From Gottfriedia solisilvae (lineage in GTDB: Bacteria; Bacillota; Bacilli; Bacillales; Bacillaceae_G), in the NCBI RefSeq assembly GCF_002128405.1, contig NZ_NETJ01000002.1, forward strand, positions 558,001 through 622,000: 64,000 nucleotides of DNA, written 5' to 3'. The notes beneath the pieces were generated by a model. The model searched no databases. It saw nothing but the letters and a program-made list of their open reading frames with translations, and was not told where the DNA came from. Positions 39,403 to 49,398 of this stretch are shown in pieces (within the stretch, counting starts at the first letter, position 1; every line of letters starts with the position of its first letter). The position numbers were made by a program, and so were the translations under genes.

Positions 39403-39648
39403 TAGCAATGAATTAATAGTTTGGTTGATTGAATCTAACTTAGTAAGGAAGTCCTTTTTGATTAACAGGAGAGTTGTGTCAAATTGAGAGTAGGATTTGG
39501 AGTTCGTTTTTGGTTCAACCATCGAATTCCCAACAATATAACTAATAGTGATAAACCCTACTAGAATGATGAGTGTAATGATTAAAGCGATTGTGATGAG
39601 AATACGTTTAATGCTAGCTCGTAATACCTCGTTGCTTGTTAATTTCAT
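39385..39648 (-). CDS. Small single-TM protein
   Basis: An 87-residue protein: cytosolic N-terminus (KLTSNEVLRASIKR), one TM helix (ILITIALIITLIILVGFITI) and a helical extracytoplasmic tail. GGAGGAGAG sets the ATG at 39648; the longer frame to 39693 lacks a site. First gene of the right flank. Function unknown. Confidence 0.6.
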   Translation of the reverse strand: MKLTSNEVLRASIKRILITIALIITLIILVGFITISYIVGNSMVEPKTNSKSYSQFDTTLLLIKKDFLTKLDSINQTINSLLNKNDH

Positions 39649-39727
39649 AATTAAACTCTCCTCCTTAGGACAACGTACAGTTACCTGTATCATTGTATTA
39701 CCTAAAGAGCAGAGTCATGACAAGCTT

Positions 39728-40567
39728 TTAAATTTTTAACATTTTTTCATATTCCTCTTGAATTTCTCTAGAACGAACGGTTGCTTCAATAAAACAGTTT
39801 AAAAATGATGAAGCGACTTCGCGGTCTTCTAGCACGGAGATACCTGCTTCAGTTGTTCCGTTTGGACTAGTAACTTTTTTCCTTAATGTCAGTGGTGATT
39901 TATTTGTTTCTTGTAGCATGGAAATTGAACCAATTAATGTTTGCTGAATAAATGGTTTTGCAATATCTCGGTGTATACCAAGTGACATTGCTGCTCTTTC
40001 AAATTGTTCAACCACGTAATATATATAGGCAGGTCCACTACCAAATAGTCCTGTCATTGCGTGTAATTCGTTTTCTTCAACTTTTGCCACAATTCCTACA
40101 CGTTCAAATAATCTTTTTGCGATCTGTGCTTTTTCAAATGGTAGTTCATCACTATATGAAATAGCAGTAGCTGATTTCCGAACTAAAGAAGATGTTGTAG
40201 GCATGGCTCTTATAATATTTATTGATTCTTTTCCTAATAATTGTCTGATTGTATTAATAGAGACACCTGCAACTAATGAAATGATAAGTTGTTTCTCATT
40301 GATTAAATCTTTACATTGTTCAAGTGCTGCTCCTACATCCTTTGGCTTCATAGCTAAAAACACAACGCTAGCACCTGTAATCGCAAGCTGCCTGTTTGAA
40401 GTTGCTAATACTCCATACTTGTTATGTAAACTATCAAGACGCTCAAGGTCTTCTTTATTTGTAATGGCAATTTGATCACTCTCAAGATAGCCACTCTCTA
40501 GCAATCCAACTATTAATGCTTCTGCAATACTACCTGCACCGATAAACGCAACTTTTCCAAGAAACAT
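39728..40567 (-). CDS. proI: Pyrroline-5-carboxylate reductase (ProI)
   Basis: This 279-residue enzyme has the N-terminal NAD(P)-binding motif AFIGAGSIAEALI and the C-terminal P5CR signature region (VTSPNGTTEAGISVLEDREV). It reduces pyrroline-5-carboxylate to proline with NAD(P)H in the cytosol. AGGTGAAATGTA precedes the ATG. In B. subtilis proI neighbours yqjP and yqjQ; here those two genes are divergent across a 514-bp gap, which supports ProI over the other P5CR paralogues. Confidence 0.9.
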   Translation of the reverse strand: MFLGKVAFIGAGSIAEALIVGLLESGYLESDQIAITNKEDLERLDSLHNKYGVLATSNRQLAITGASVVFLAMKPKDVGAALEQCKDLINEKQLIISLVAGVSINTIRQLLGKESINIIRAMPTTSSLVRKSATAISYSDELPFEKAQIAKRLFERVGIVAKVEENELHAMTGLFGSGPAYIYYVVEQFERAAMSLGIHRDIAKPFIQQTLIGSISMLQETNKSPLTLRKKVTSPNGTTEAGISVLEDREVASSFLNCFIEATVRSREIQEEYEKMLKI

Positions 40568-41081
40568 TACATTTCACCTCACCTATATTGTAATAGATAT
40601 TTATATTAGAGAAATGATTTGTATATTCCTTGTTGACATCGTCTAAAAAAATAATTTTATTTTTTTTTTAGGTGATGTTAATGTTTTTTAATGATAATTT
40701 AATTAAATATTTAATTTAACAGCTGTTTATATTGAAAAATGTTTACTTTTGAAAAATAACAATCTCTTAAAAGTTAACTAGAATAGATAGTATAAACATT
40801 CGGGAAAGAATTGGGACAGGTGAGATGATACAGGTGTATATACCTAATACGAAGCTCTCTACGCGCCCTACATGATGGAGTCTAAAATCAACCAACTTTT
40901 TTCATGAAGCTTACTTTTAAGGAGAAAGACATTATTAATTTAGTGAAAGATGATTTATTATTTTAGATAAGTTGATTAAAATGGAGTATAGTTAATAGTA
41001 AAATAGAGAAATGATTTGTTTGTCATTCATCTTTTATATATTAGAATATATTTTATATAGATTTACATAAGGAGGCATTAC
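40568..41081. other. Divergent intergenic region proI / yqjP-like
   Basis: 514 bp with no clear gene. Strongly AT-rich around 40640-40760, suitable for promoters on both strands. A GC-richer patch (40800-40880, GGGACAGGTGAG, ACGCGCCCTACATGATGGAG) and a 20-codon frame (MKLTFKEKDIINLVKDDLLF, from 40907) are unexplained. No known riboswitch pattern was recognised. Confidence 0.5.
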
Positions 41082-42062
41082 ATGATTCCTACTAATAAAA
41101 TCCACAGTATTACTCTTCCGGTTCCATATGCGATGAAAACAGTAAATGTTTTTTTAGTAGAAGGTGCTTTATTAACTTTAATTGATACAGGAACAAATAC
41201 ACCGGAAACTTTAGAAGTGTTAAAAAGTGGTGTAAAGTCAATTGGCTACGATTTAAGGGATATTGAACAAGTTATCTTAACGCATCATCATCCGGATCAT
41301 TCTGGACTTCTTGAAGTATTTAAAGAGGATGTAAAGATTTTGGGGCATGAACGAAATAAACCATATCTAACACAAGAACAATCTTTTTTAGACTATTACA
41401 ATGAATATTTCATTGAAAATGCAAAAAGATACGGTGTTCCAAGTCTATTTGTTCAAAAAATGCCTCGTTCTATTAAAAAAATCCCGTACTCTTGCAAACG
41501 TTCATTAACTGATGTAATTAGTGAAGGCGATCAGCTAGAAAGCTTATTTAATGTAAAAGTACTTTATACACCTGGCCATGCAACTTCACATATTGCTCTA
41601 TATAGTGAAGATGATGGAATTGCATTCGGTGGCGATTTACTATTAGATAAGGTGTCGTCAAATCCGTTACTTGAACCACCTTTAGAAGGTGAGCTGGAAC
41701 GACCAAAGCCATTAATTCAGTATAATCAATCTTTACAAAGAGTAGCTGAGTTACCGATTACGAAATTATATACAGGACATGGTGATCCAGTTACTGATGT
41801 AAAAGGTTTAGTCGAGATTAGATTAGAAAAACAAAGAGCTAGAGCAGAAAAAGTATTAGAAATGATCAGGAAGCAACCATTAACTGCATTTGAAGTATGT
41901 CAGATGTTATTTCCAAAAATTTATGAAAAACAACTATCACTTACTTTATCAGAAACAATTGGTCAACTAGATTATTTAGAGAATCTTGGTTTTATTCGTT
42001 TAGATGAAAGAAATGATGGTATACTTGTTTATAAAGCGAATGAGCATTCAGTCAGTAATTGA
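41082..42062 (+). CDS. yqjP: MBL-fold metallo-hydrolase, YqjP-like
   Basis: A 326-residue protein with the metallo-beta-lactamase motif THHHPDHSG (H68, H70, D72, H73), a distal YTPGHATSHIALYSED and GGDLLLDKV, and a C-terminal winged-helix-like domain (LTAFEVCQMLFP). Size, domain order and the neighbours proI and yqjQ match YqjP. AAGGAGG precedes the ATG. Substrate unknown. Confidence 0.85.
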   Translation: MIPTNKIHSITLPVPYAMKTVNVFLVEGALLTLIDTGTNTPETLEVLKSGVKSIGYDLRDIEQVILTHHHPDHSGLLEVFKEDVKILGHERNKPYLTQEQSFLDYYNEYFIENAKRYGVPSLFVQKMPRSIKKIPYSCKRSLTDVISEGDQLESLFNVKVLYTPGHATSHIALYSEDDGIAFGGDLLLDKVSSNPLLEPPLEGELERPKPLIQYNQSLQRVAELPITKLYTGHGDPVTDVKGLVEIRLEKQRARAEKVLEMIRKQPLTAFEVCQMLFPKIYEKQLSLTLSETIGQLDYLENLGFIRLDERNDGILVYKANEHSVSN

Positions 42063-42073
42063 GGTGGAAATGT

Positions 42074-42862
42074 TTGAGGTTAAGGAATCAAACAATCGTT
42101 ATCACAGGAGCTTCTAGTGGTCTAGGTAGAGACTTAGCATTTTCTGCAGCAGAAGAAGGTGCAAATGTAGTTCTGATTGCGAGAAGAGAAGAAGAACTGA
42201 AAAATCTAAAGACAAAGCTAGAAGAAATGTATCCTGTTAAATGTCATTATTTTGTAGTAGATGTGACAGATGAAAATTTAATATATGATGCATTCCATCA
42301 AATTGAAGAGCAGTTTGACGGAATAGATGTTTTAATAAATAATGCCGGATATGGTCTTTTTCAAACGGTTGAACAAATGTCACTTCAAGACATGAAGCAA
42401 ATGTTTGAAGTGAATGTTTTTGGCGTAATGTGCTGCTCTAAGTTGGCACTTTCCTCTATGAAGTTGAAAGGTAAAGGACATATTATCAATATTGCATCTT
42501 TAGCAGGAAAAGTGGCGACATCTAAAGCTGCTGCTTATGCTGGTTCGAAACATGCTGTACTTGGTTTTAGTAATGCTTTGCGCCAGGAAGTTGAAAAGGA
42601 CGGGATATTCATCACAAATGTAAATCCTGGACCAATGGACACACCGTTTTTTGATATCGCAGACGAATCAGGTACTTATGCAAAATCTGTTCGGAAAATG
42701 ATGCTTGATCCTGAAAAAGTTGCATCAAAGGTGATTTCCTTAATTGGTCAAGATATACACGATGTTGATCTGCCTTCATGGATGGGATTTGGTGCAAAGA
42801 TTTACTCACTTTTCCCGAAAATAAGCCATCGAGTCATGATGAAGTTTGGAAATAAAAAATAA
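42074..42862 (+). CDS. yqjQ: Short-chain dehydrogenase, YqjQ-like
   Basis: A 262-residue SDR: cofactor motif TGASSGLGRD, NNAG at INNAGYGLF, catalytic YAGSK (YxxxK). GAGGTGG sets the TTG start at 42074, 12 bp after yqjP stops, so the two are cotranscribed. Substrate unknown. Ends at a strong terminator. Confidence 0.85.
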   Translation: MRLRNQTIVITGASSGLGRDLAFSAAEEGANVVLIARREEELKNLKTKLEEMYPVKCHYFVVDVTDENLIYDAFHQIEEQFDGIDVLINNAGYGLFQTVEQMSLQDMKQMFEVNVFGVMCCSKLALSSMKLKGKGHIINIASLAGKVATSKAAAYAGSKHAVLGFSNALRQEVEKDGIFITNVNPGPMDTPFFDIADESGTYAKSVRKMMLDPEKVASKVISLIGQDIHDVDLPSWMGFGAKIYSLFPKISHRVMMKFGNKK

Positions 42863-42878
42863 AATGATATATGTATCA

Positions 42879-42916
42879 AAAAAAGCTTAGAGACTATTCT
42901 CTAAGCTTTTTTTTTG
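42879..42916 (+). terminator. Terminator of the yqjP-yqjQ operon
   Basis: AAAAGCTTAGAG / CTCTAAGCTTTT perfect 12-bp stem, 6-nt loop, long T-run. Confidence 0.9.
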
Positions 42917-43040
42917 CTTCGTTTCATTATGGTTGTTTAGCACTCCTTTAAGTGAGTGTATTTTCTTTTTATCTAGTCTAACTTTTTGCACGCACAACTA
43001 TATATAGTATTAAGGATGAATTGAAAGTTGGTGAGGTAGT

Positions 43041-44369
43041 GTGGCTAAGCGAGAATACTTAATCAAACCGCTAGTAGGAGAAATCTATCCAACAATTGAT
43101 CGAGGAGAATCAATCTACTTATGGGACAAGCAAGGAAAAAAATATATTGATGGGTCATCAGGTGCTGTGGCTGCAAGTATTGGGCATGGTGTGAAAGAAG
43201 TTATTGATGAAATGGTTGGCCAAGCAAATAAGGTGGCATTTGTATATAGGTCACAGTTTACTAGTGATGCAGCTGAAAACTTAGCAAAAAAAATAAGTGA
43301 GCTAACCCCAGGTGATTTGAACTGGAGTTTTTTTGTCAACAGTGGGACCGAAGCAACAGAAACAGCTATGAAAATGGCAATTCAGCATTTTCAAGAAAGA
43401 GGAATTCATACAAAAACGAAAATCATTTCAAGAATGATGAGTTACCACGGTATAACAATTGGTGCATTATCTATGTCAGGTCACCCGCTTAGAAGAAAAC
43501 GGTTTACTAGTTTACTTGAGGATTATCCAATGGTTGAGGCCCCTTATTGTAAACGGTGTCCGTACGGTTTAGAAAAAGGCAGATGTGCACTTTTATGTGC
43601 GACTTCGCTTGAACGGACAATTCAAAAATTAGGAGCAGAAAATGTAGCTGCTTTTATCGCAGAACCAATTGTTGGTGCAGCAGGTGCAGCATTAACTCCT
43701 CCAAAAGGCTATTATGAAAAAATTAGAGAAATATGTACAAAACATGATGTATTGTTTATTGCAGACGAAGTAATGACCGGAATTGGTAGAACAGGAGAAA
43801 TGTTTGGTATTCATCATTGGAATTGTGTTCCTGATATTTTAGTGCTTGGAAAAGGTTTAGCTGCGGGGTACACGCCTATTGCTGCTGCGGTTGCTAGTGA
43901 TCGTGTAATGCAGCCTATAATTGAAGGTAGTCGACTTGTCATGAGTGGTCATACATTTAGTGCGAATCCGCTTTCTGCGAGTGTGGCATTGGCAGTATTA
44001 CATTATGTTGAAAAGTATAATCTAGTCCAAAATTCCAAAAAACAAGGTAAAAAAATAATGAAAACATTAAAAGAATGGAAAAAGCAATTTCCATTCATAT
44101 TTGATGTGCGTGGTGAAGGATTACTAATTGGAATTGAGCTCGATGAAACTCAATTTGAGAAACATAGTTTAACAACCCACGTTATTGAGATTGCTAGAAA
44201 TAAAGGACTTTTACTTTATCCGGCTGTAAGTGGACCTAATGGACGTTTGGAAAATAGTTTTTTACTTTCGCCACCACTTGTGATCACAGCGCAACAAGTT
44301 GATGAATTATTGATTGTTTTAAAAGAGGTATTTCATGAACTATCTCAGGAAGTGAAAGGGGTCATTTAA
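43041..44369 (+). CDS. yodT: Class III aminotransferase, YodT-like
   Basis: A 442-residue PLP enzyme: SFFVNSGTEATETAMKMA, FIADEVMTGIGRTGEMFGIH and LGKGLAAGYTPIAAA with the Schiff-base lysine. A CxxC-rich insert (YCKRCPYGLEKGRCALLCAT) is typical of this subgroup. GTG start after GGTGAGG. It is joined by a 1-bp overlap to two CoA-transferase subunit genes, as in the yod/kam region of B. subtilis, where these act with lysine 2,3-aminomutase in beta-lysine breakdown; kamA is not in the window. Confidence 0.8.
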   Translation: MAKREYLIKPLVGEIYPTIDRGESIYLWDKQGKKYIDGSSGAVAASIGHGVKEVIDEMVGQANKVAFVYRSQFTSDAAENLAKKISELTPGDLNWSFFVNSGTEATETAMKMAIQHFQERGIHTKTKIISRMMSYHGITIGALSMSGHPLRRKRFTSLLEDYPMVEAPYCKRCPYGLEKGRCALLCATSLERTIQKLGAENVAAFIAEPIVGAAGAALTPPKGYYEKIREICTKHDVLFIADEVMTGIGRTGEMFGIHHWNCVPDILVLGKGLAAGYTPIAAAVASDRVMQPIIEGSRLVMSGHTFSANPLSASVALAVLHYVEKYNLVQNSKKQGKKIMKTLKEWKKQFPFIFDVRGEGLLIGIELDETQFEKHSLTTHVIEIARNKGLLLYPAVSGPNGRLENSFLLSPPLVITAQQVDELLIVLKEVFHELSQEVKGVI

Positions 44370-45064
44370 TGCAAATCAATACATTTGGGAAAATAATTGA
44401 TATTGAGGAAGCTTTGTCATTCTTTCAAGATGATATGGTACTAATGTTTGGTGGCTTTGGAGGAATCGGTAATCCTCCAACATTGATAAAAGGCATTTTA
44501 GAAAAAGGGGTCAAAAACTTAACTTTAATAGGAAATGATACAGGTTTTCCAGATGTAGGTATTGGGCAATTAGTAACAGCCAAAAGAGTCAGAAAGATGG
44601 TTACAACGCATATTGGATCAAACCCGAACGCGGGTAAACAAATGACAGATGGTACATTAGATATTGAATTTAGTCCTCAAGGTACTTTTATAGAACGGGT
44701 AAGAGCAGGCGGTGTAGGTTTGGGTGGTGTTCTTGTTGATATTGGAATAGATAGTGTAATAGATATCAATAAACAAAGAGTTACTGTTTTAGGTAAAGAA
44801 TATTTAGTGGAAACACCTTTAACTGCTGATGTTTCAATTGTTTATGCGAAAAAAGCCGATCCATTTGGTAATTTAGTTTTTGACAAAAGTGCACGTAATT
44901 CGAATCCATATGTGGCAATGGCTGGAAATATTACGATTGTAGAAGTGGATGAAATCGTTCCTTTAGGTGCACTAGAACCAGAGGAAATCATCGTCCCAGG
45001 CGCATTTGTTCATTATATTGTTCAATCGGAAGGAGTGGATTGGAAGTGGGTCTGGGAAAAATAA
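44369..45064 (+). CDS. yodS: CoA-transferase subunit A, YodS-like
   Basis: A 231-residue alpha subunit of a 3-oxoacid/acyl-CoA transferase: MFGGFGGIGNPPTLIKGIL (oxyanion/glycine loop), DMSIVYAKKADPFGNLVFDK-like ADVSIVYAKKADPFGNLVF. The ATG overlaps the yodT stop and its own end overlaps the yodR start by 19 bp, so the pair is translationally coupled. Confidence 0.85.
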   Translation: MQINTFGKIIDIEEALSFFQDDMVLMFGGFGGIGNPPTLIKGILEKGVKNLTLIGNDTGFPDVGIGQLVTAKRVRKMVTTHIGSNPNAGKQMTDGTLDIEFSPQGTFIERVRAGGVGLGGVLVDIGIDSVIDINKQRVTVLGKEYLVETPLTADVSIVYAKKADPFGNLVFDKSARNSNPYVAMAGNITIVEVDEIVPLGALEPEEIIVPGAFVHYIVQSEGVDWKWVWEK

Positions 45065-45723
45065 CTGCCCGTGAAGTCATGGCCAAACGAGCAGCACAAG
45101 AAGTGAAAAACGGTATGATTGTAAATCTTGGTATTGGCATTCCTTCATTGATTCCGAATTATTTAGCAAAAGATGCATCTGTTATGTTCCACGCTGAAAA
45201 CGGTGTGTTAGGGATGGGTCCGACTCCTAGGAAGGGGGAGGAAGATGAAAATTTATGCAACGCTGCAGGTCTACCTGTCACGCTAATTCCTGGTTCAAGT
45301 TATTTCGATAGCAGTATTGCTTTTGCCATCATACGTAGAGGTTTATTAGATTTAACTGTGCTTGGTGCATTAGAAGTAAGCCAAGATGGAGACTTAGCCA
45401 ACTGGATTGTTCCAGGTAAAAGAGTACCAGGCATCGGAGGGGCGATGGACTTAGCACAAAAGTCGAAAAAAGTGATCGTTCTAATGAATCATACAAATAA
45501 AAATGGCGAACCCAAAATTGTTTCAAAATGTAGTTTACCTCTAACCTCGCCTAAATGTGTTGACTTGATTATTACAGAAATGGCTGTAATTGAAGTGAAA
45601 AAAGATAGTGGTGAATTGTGGCTTAATGAAGTAATGGCACCTTATTCAATACGTGATGTGATAGAAAAAACAGGTGCACCACTTTTTGTAAATCAAGATA
45701 TTATCGTACACAATTGGGAGTAA
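45046..45723 (+). CDS. yodR: CoA-transferase subunit B, YodR-like
   Basis: A 225-residue beta subunit with VNLGIGIPSLIPNYL and the catalytic glutamate region FHAENGVLGMGP. AAGGAGTGG is best spaced for the GTG at 45046, giving the family-typical N-terminus MGLGKITAREVMAKRAAQEV. With YodS it would transfer CoA between organic acids. No terminator is obvious after the stop. Confidence 0.85.
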   Translation: MGLGKITAREVMAKRAAQEVKNGMIVNLGIGIPSLIPNYLAKDASVMFHAENGVLGMGPTPRKGEEDENLCNAAGLPVTLIPGSSYFDSSIAFAIIRRGLLDLTVLGALEVSQDGDLANWIVPGKRVPGIGGAMDLAQKSKKVIVLMNHTNKNGEPKIVSKCSLPLTSPKCVDLIITEMAVIEVKKDSGELWLNEVMAPYSIRDVIEKTGAPLFVNQDIIVHNWE

Positions 45724-45967
45724 CAAATTCATGTGGGAGCTTTTTGTCGGGTGAAATCCTTCAGTTGGTCGTTGGCTAAATAGGCTCACCACATGAACCC
45801 CTCATAATTAATCTGATGTGAAATTCAATCATCTTTTTTTAGAACTTTTTTATCAAATTTTCTAAACATTTTATTATGTTTTGTCGATAAATAGGAGGTT
45901 TGTGAAAAGCTTGTCTCATGTTATTATATATAAGTGAGATATTAATGAGATAGAAAAAGGTGATTAA

Positions 45968-46447
45968 ATGAGAGCAGATCCATCTCAAAGACCATCACCG
46001 AAAATGAGGTCTGTTTGGAGAATTATTTCATTATTAAGTAGTATTTCTCTACTGGCGCTACCAATCATTTATTATTTTCTGATGAGATACTTTTCATTTC
46101 CTTCATTTGTTTTGATGATACTTACTGGTATTGTATTGGCGGCTATTTTATTTTTAACTTTATTTTTACCGTCTTTAAAAATGAAATATACAGCTTATGA
46201 GATATACGAAAATGAGCTAGAAATTCAAAAAGGTATGTTCATCATAAAACGAATTATTATTCCAATGGTTAGGGTTCAACATGTTACGACTGAAGTAGGT
46301 CCTTTACTTCGCAGATATGGATTATCTACTGTAAATATTTCCACGGCAGCTACCACACATGAAATTGAAGGTTTAGAACACCATGTTGCTGAGAAGCTAA
46401 GAGATAAAATCGTTTACTTAGCAAGGATCAGTGATGATGATGTATGA
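45968..46447 (+). CDS. PH-domain membrane protein, YdbS-like
   Basis: A 159-residue protein with two TM helices (ISLLSSISLLALPIIYYFLM, LMILTGIVLAAILFLTLFLP) followed by one bPH2 (DUF304) domain (YEIYENELEIQKGMFIIKRI, VRVQHVTTEVGPLLRRYGLS). AAAAGGTG precedes the ATG. It overlaps a larger multi-PH protein, the arrangement of ydbS-ydbT in B. subtilis, linked there to protection against bacteriocin-type peptides. Confidence 0.8.
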   Translation: MRADPSQRPSPKMRSVWRIISLLSSISLLALPIIYYFLMRYFSFPSFVLMILTGIVLAAILFLTLFLPSLKMKYTAYEIYENELEIQKGMFIIKRIIIPMVRVQHVTTEVGPLLRRYGLSTVNISTAATTHEIEGLEHHVAEKLRDKIVYLARISDDDV

Positions 46448-47858
46448 GCCAAAGCGACAACATCCAGCATATATTTTATCAGTTTTAATAGAACAAATTA
46501 GAAATATCATTATTCCAATCATTATTTTATTTGTTTCGGGTGATAAAGGATCTATTTTTCAATATTTGTTCGCGATTGTTTTGGTTGTTTTCCCTGTTGT
46601 TTCAGCAATTATAAAATGGTATAGATTTACTTATTATGTAACTGAAGATGGATTTAGGATTCGTTCTGGATTATTTGTGATTGAAAACACTTTTATTCAA
46701 AAGGAGCGGATTCAGTCTGTTGCCATTAATGCTGGTTTTATTCAACAGCTTTTTCATGTAGTTAGTGTACGAATTGAAACTGCTGGAGGAAAGAAAGCAG
46801 AAGGAGTACTGAATGCAATACCAAAGGATGAGGCACTTGCACTCAGAAATGAAATATTACAATTTAAAAAGAAAAAAATAGATGAAGTTCAGACCTCAGA
46901 AAAAAGTGAACCGGTTGATGAGTCTTCTGTTGATTTTACAGCGAAAGTGGATTTTAAAAAACTTGTTTTGGCAGGAATTACGTCATTTGAGGTAGGAATT
47001 GCGTTTGCAGTTTTAGCTTCTTTATTTTCACAAATAGAGGACTTGCTACCAAACAGTGTTTATGAGGCTATTTATAATCAAATTCAATCTTTTACATATA
47101 TGATGTTTTTCATCCTATTTTTAGGTTGTTTATTACTTTCTTTGGTATTTACTACGTTAAGATATGTCTTAAAATTTGCTAACTTTACTGTCCATAGAAA
47201 AGAATCTCAATTAATGATTACGAGAGGCCTTTTTGAGAAAAATGAATTTAACGTTTCTATCAAGAGAATTCAAGGTGTAGTAGTTGAGGAAGGCATTTTT
47301 AGACAATTATTTGGTTATGCAACAATTTATGTAGAAGCGGTTGGAATGGGTGATTCCCAGGAGAATGGGAGACATGTTTTACATCCTTTTATTAAGATGA
47401 AACATGTACCAGAATTTTTAACTAATTTTATACCTTCTATTTCATACGATGCCATTTCTCATCGAGCTCCAAAAAGAGCTAGAAAAAGTTACTATTCTTG
47501 GAGTATTCTTATTTTCCTCATTGTAGCATTGGCAATCGTTTTACTTCCTTTTGTCCAATTTTGGGCACTAGGACTAGTCTTAATAGGTGTATTTATTGGA
47601 GAAATTAGATATCGATATGCTGGCTATACTTTATTGGATCGAACAGTTATATTACAGTCTGGATTTTTCTCTAGAACAACAGCAATTATACCGAGGGAAA
47701 GAATTCAAGTATTAATTGGGAAACAAAGCATGCTTCAAAAACGTGCAAAGTTAAAGTCAATTTATATTACGATTCTTTCTAGTCAATTTGGTCGTACATA
47801 TAAAGTTAAGCATTTAGATGAAAAAGATGTGAATCGAATGATTGGTTGGTTTAGTTAA
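46434..47858 (+). CDS. Multi-PH-domain membrane protein, YdbT-like
   Basis: A roughly 474-residue protein with three bPH2 domains (RSGLFVIENTFIQKERIQSV, TRGLFEKNEFNVSIKRIQGV, QSGFFSRTTAIIPRERIQVL) alternating with paired TM helices. Three consecutive ATG codons follow GTG 46431; AAGG at 46423 fits 46434. Coupled to the YdbS-like gene by a 14-bp overlap. Terminator follows. Confidence 0.85.
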   Translation: MMMYEPKRQHPAYILSVLIEQIRNIIIPIIILFVSGDKGSIFQYLFAIVLVVFPVVSAIIKWYRFTYYVTEDGFRIRSGLFVIENTFIQKERIQSVAINAGFIQQLFHVVSVRIETAGGKKAEGVLNAIPKDEALALRNEILQFKKKKIDEVQTSEKSEPVDESSVDFTAKVDFKKLVLAGITSFEVGIAFAVLASLFSQIEDLLPNSVYEAIYNQIQSFTYMMFFILFLGCLLLSLVFTTLRYVLKFANFTVHRKESQLMITRGLFEKNEFNVSIKRIQGVVVEEGIFRQLFGYATIYVEAVGMGDSQENGRHVLHPFIKMKHVPEFLTNFIPSISYDAISHRAPKRARKSYYSWSILIFLIVALAIVLLPFVQFWALGLVLIGVFIGEIRYRYAGYTLLDRTVILQSGFFSRTTAIIPRERIQVLIGKQSMLQKRAKLKSIYITILSSQFGRTYKVKHLDEKDVNRMIGWFS

Positions 47859-47877
47859 AAACATTTAAATGTACTAT

Positions 47878-47914
47878 AAAAGACGTGCATACATTTTGTA
47901 ACACGTCTTTTTTA
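47878..47914 (+). terminator. Terminator of the ydbS-ydbT-like operon
   Basis: AAAAGACGTG / CACGTCTTTT with a 14-nt loop and T-run. Confidence 0.85.
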
Positions 47915-47958
47915 CTGCGCTAATATTTCAATATGTACTTTAAGGGGAGAAAGTCATT

Positions 47959-49395
47959 TTGTGGAAAAAAATATCAATTGGTTTCATTCTGATTACAGTA
48001 TTTGTCATAGTGTTTTATACATTGTGGAATAAACCAATTTCGCTTAAAGATGGGATGATTGATGATGTAGCTCATTTGCTTCCGACGAAAATTGATCGAA
48101 TTGTAAAAGGGAAGGAAATTGAACAACTAAGGAAAATTGTTCTTGATGCAAATAGTCAACATAAAACAGTATCAATTGCAGGGGAGCGCCATAGTCAAGG
48201 GGGACATACTTACTATAAAGATGGTGTTGTAATCGATATGAAAACATTTAATAAAGTGAAAAAAGTTGATCCAATCAAAAAAACAGTTGTTGTACAAAGT
48301 GGTGCAACTTGGGGAGACATTCAAGAAGCTATTAATCCTTATAACCTGGCTCTGAAAGTAACACAGTCACAAGAAATTTTTTCAGTTGGTGGCTCATTAA
48401 GTGTCAATGCACATGGTCGTGATCTTCGTAATCATTCATTAGCTAGTACAGTTAATTGGTTTACATTGCTTCAAGCCGATGGAAACATTATAAAAGTTAG
48501 TCGTACAGAAAATAGTGAAATATTTTCATATGTATTAGGTGGTTATGGTTTATTTGGGATTATTCTTGATGTAGAGCTTCAGCTTACTGATAATGAGCTG
48601 TATAAGATAGAAACAAGTACAATGGAATATGATAAGTATCCTTCCTACTTTAAAAGTGAAGTATTAGGAAATATGGATGCTAAAATGCATATCGGACGAA
48701 TTTCAGTTGCACCTGATAGTTTTTTAGATAAGGTATATTCAATTAACTATATGGATACTTCTCGTAAAATGTCTAAGTCAGATAAAGAATTAAAAGAAGA
48801 TAAATCAGCATTTTTTCCGAAGCTTGCTTTAGGAATGTCTCGAGGATCTGATCAAGGAAAAAATATTTTTTGGGATATTCAATATTATTTTATTGATGCA
48901 TTAGACGGAAACTTTGAAACTCGTAATAATGTCATGCGTTCTGAAAGTAAGTTTATGGAGTTTGAAGATCGACAAGATACTCAAGTTCTTCAAGAGTTTT
49001 TTGTGCCTGTAGATGAATTTATTCCTTATATAGATGATGTAAGAGAGTATTTGGAATCTGAAAATTTAAATGTACTTAACATTACAATTCGATATGTAGA
49101 AAAAGATGATGAAACAGTCATGAACTATGCTAAAGAGGATATGTTTGCTTTTGTCATACTCATTCAACATGGAAGAGATCAAAAGTCTATTCAACATGCG
49201 AAAAAAGTAGTTCGAAAATGGACTGATATAACGATTCAACATGACGGATCTTATTACCTACCTTACTATCCATATCAAACAAAGCAGCAAATGAAATTAG
49301 CATATCCAAGAACAAATGATTTTTTCAAAAAGAAAAGAGAATTCGATCAAAATGGTGTTTTTATGAATACTTTTTACAAAAATTATGGTGAGTAG
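47959..49395 (+). CDS. Membrane-anchored FAD-binding oxidoreductase
   Basis: A 478-residue protein with an N-terminal TM anchor (ISIGFILITVFVIVFYTLWN) and a PCMH-type FAD domain (SIAGERHSQGGHTYYKDGVV, VGGSLSVNAHGRDLRNHSLA, VLGGYGLFGIILDVELQL). GGGGAG precedes the TTG start. The C-terminal half is unlike the BBE family. The half-size transporter-like protein starts 3 bp after its stop, so the pair is an operon. Confidence 0.8.
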   Translation: MWKKISIGFILITVFVIVFYTLWNKPISLKDGMIDDVAHLLPTKIDRIVKGKEIEQLRKIVLDANSQHKTVSIAGERHSQGGHTYYKDGVVIDMKTFNKVKKVDPIKKTVVVQSGATWGDIQEAINPYNLALKVTQSQEIFSVGGSLSVNAHGRDLRNHSLASTVNWFTLLQADGNIIKVSRTENSEIFSYVLGGYGLFGIILDVELQLTDNELYKIETSTMEYDKYPSYFKSEVLGNMDAKMHIGRISVAPDSFLDKVYSINYMDTSRKMSKSDKELKEDKSAFFPKLALGMSRGSDQGKNIFWDIQYYFIDALDGNFETRNNVMRSESKFMEFEDRQDTQVLQEFFVPVDEFIPYIDDVREYLESENLNVLNITIRYVEKDDETVMNYAKEDMFAFVILIQHGRDQKSIQHAKKVVRKWTDITIQHDGSYYLPYYPYQTKQQMKLAYPRTNDFFKKKREFDQNGVFMNTFYKNYGE

Positions 49396-49398
49396 GAT

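Noticed and set aside
39952-40475. Plus-strand open frames opposite proI
   Set aside because: Antisense shadows of a clearly conserved enzyme gene.
40568-41081. T-box or riboswitch upstream of the yqjP-like gene
   Set aside because: No conserved T-box sequence or known aptamer pattern and no terminator before the gene.
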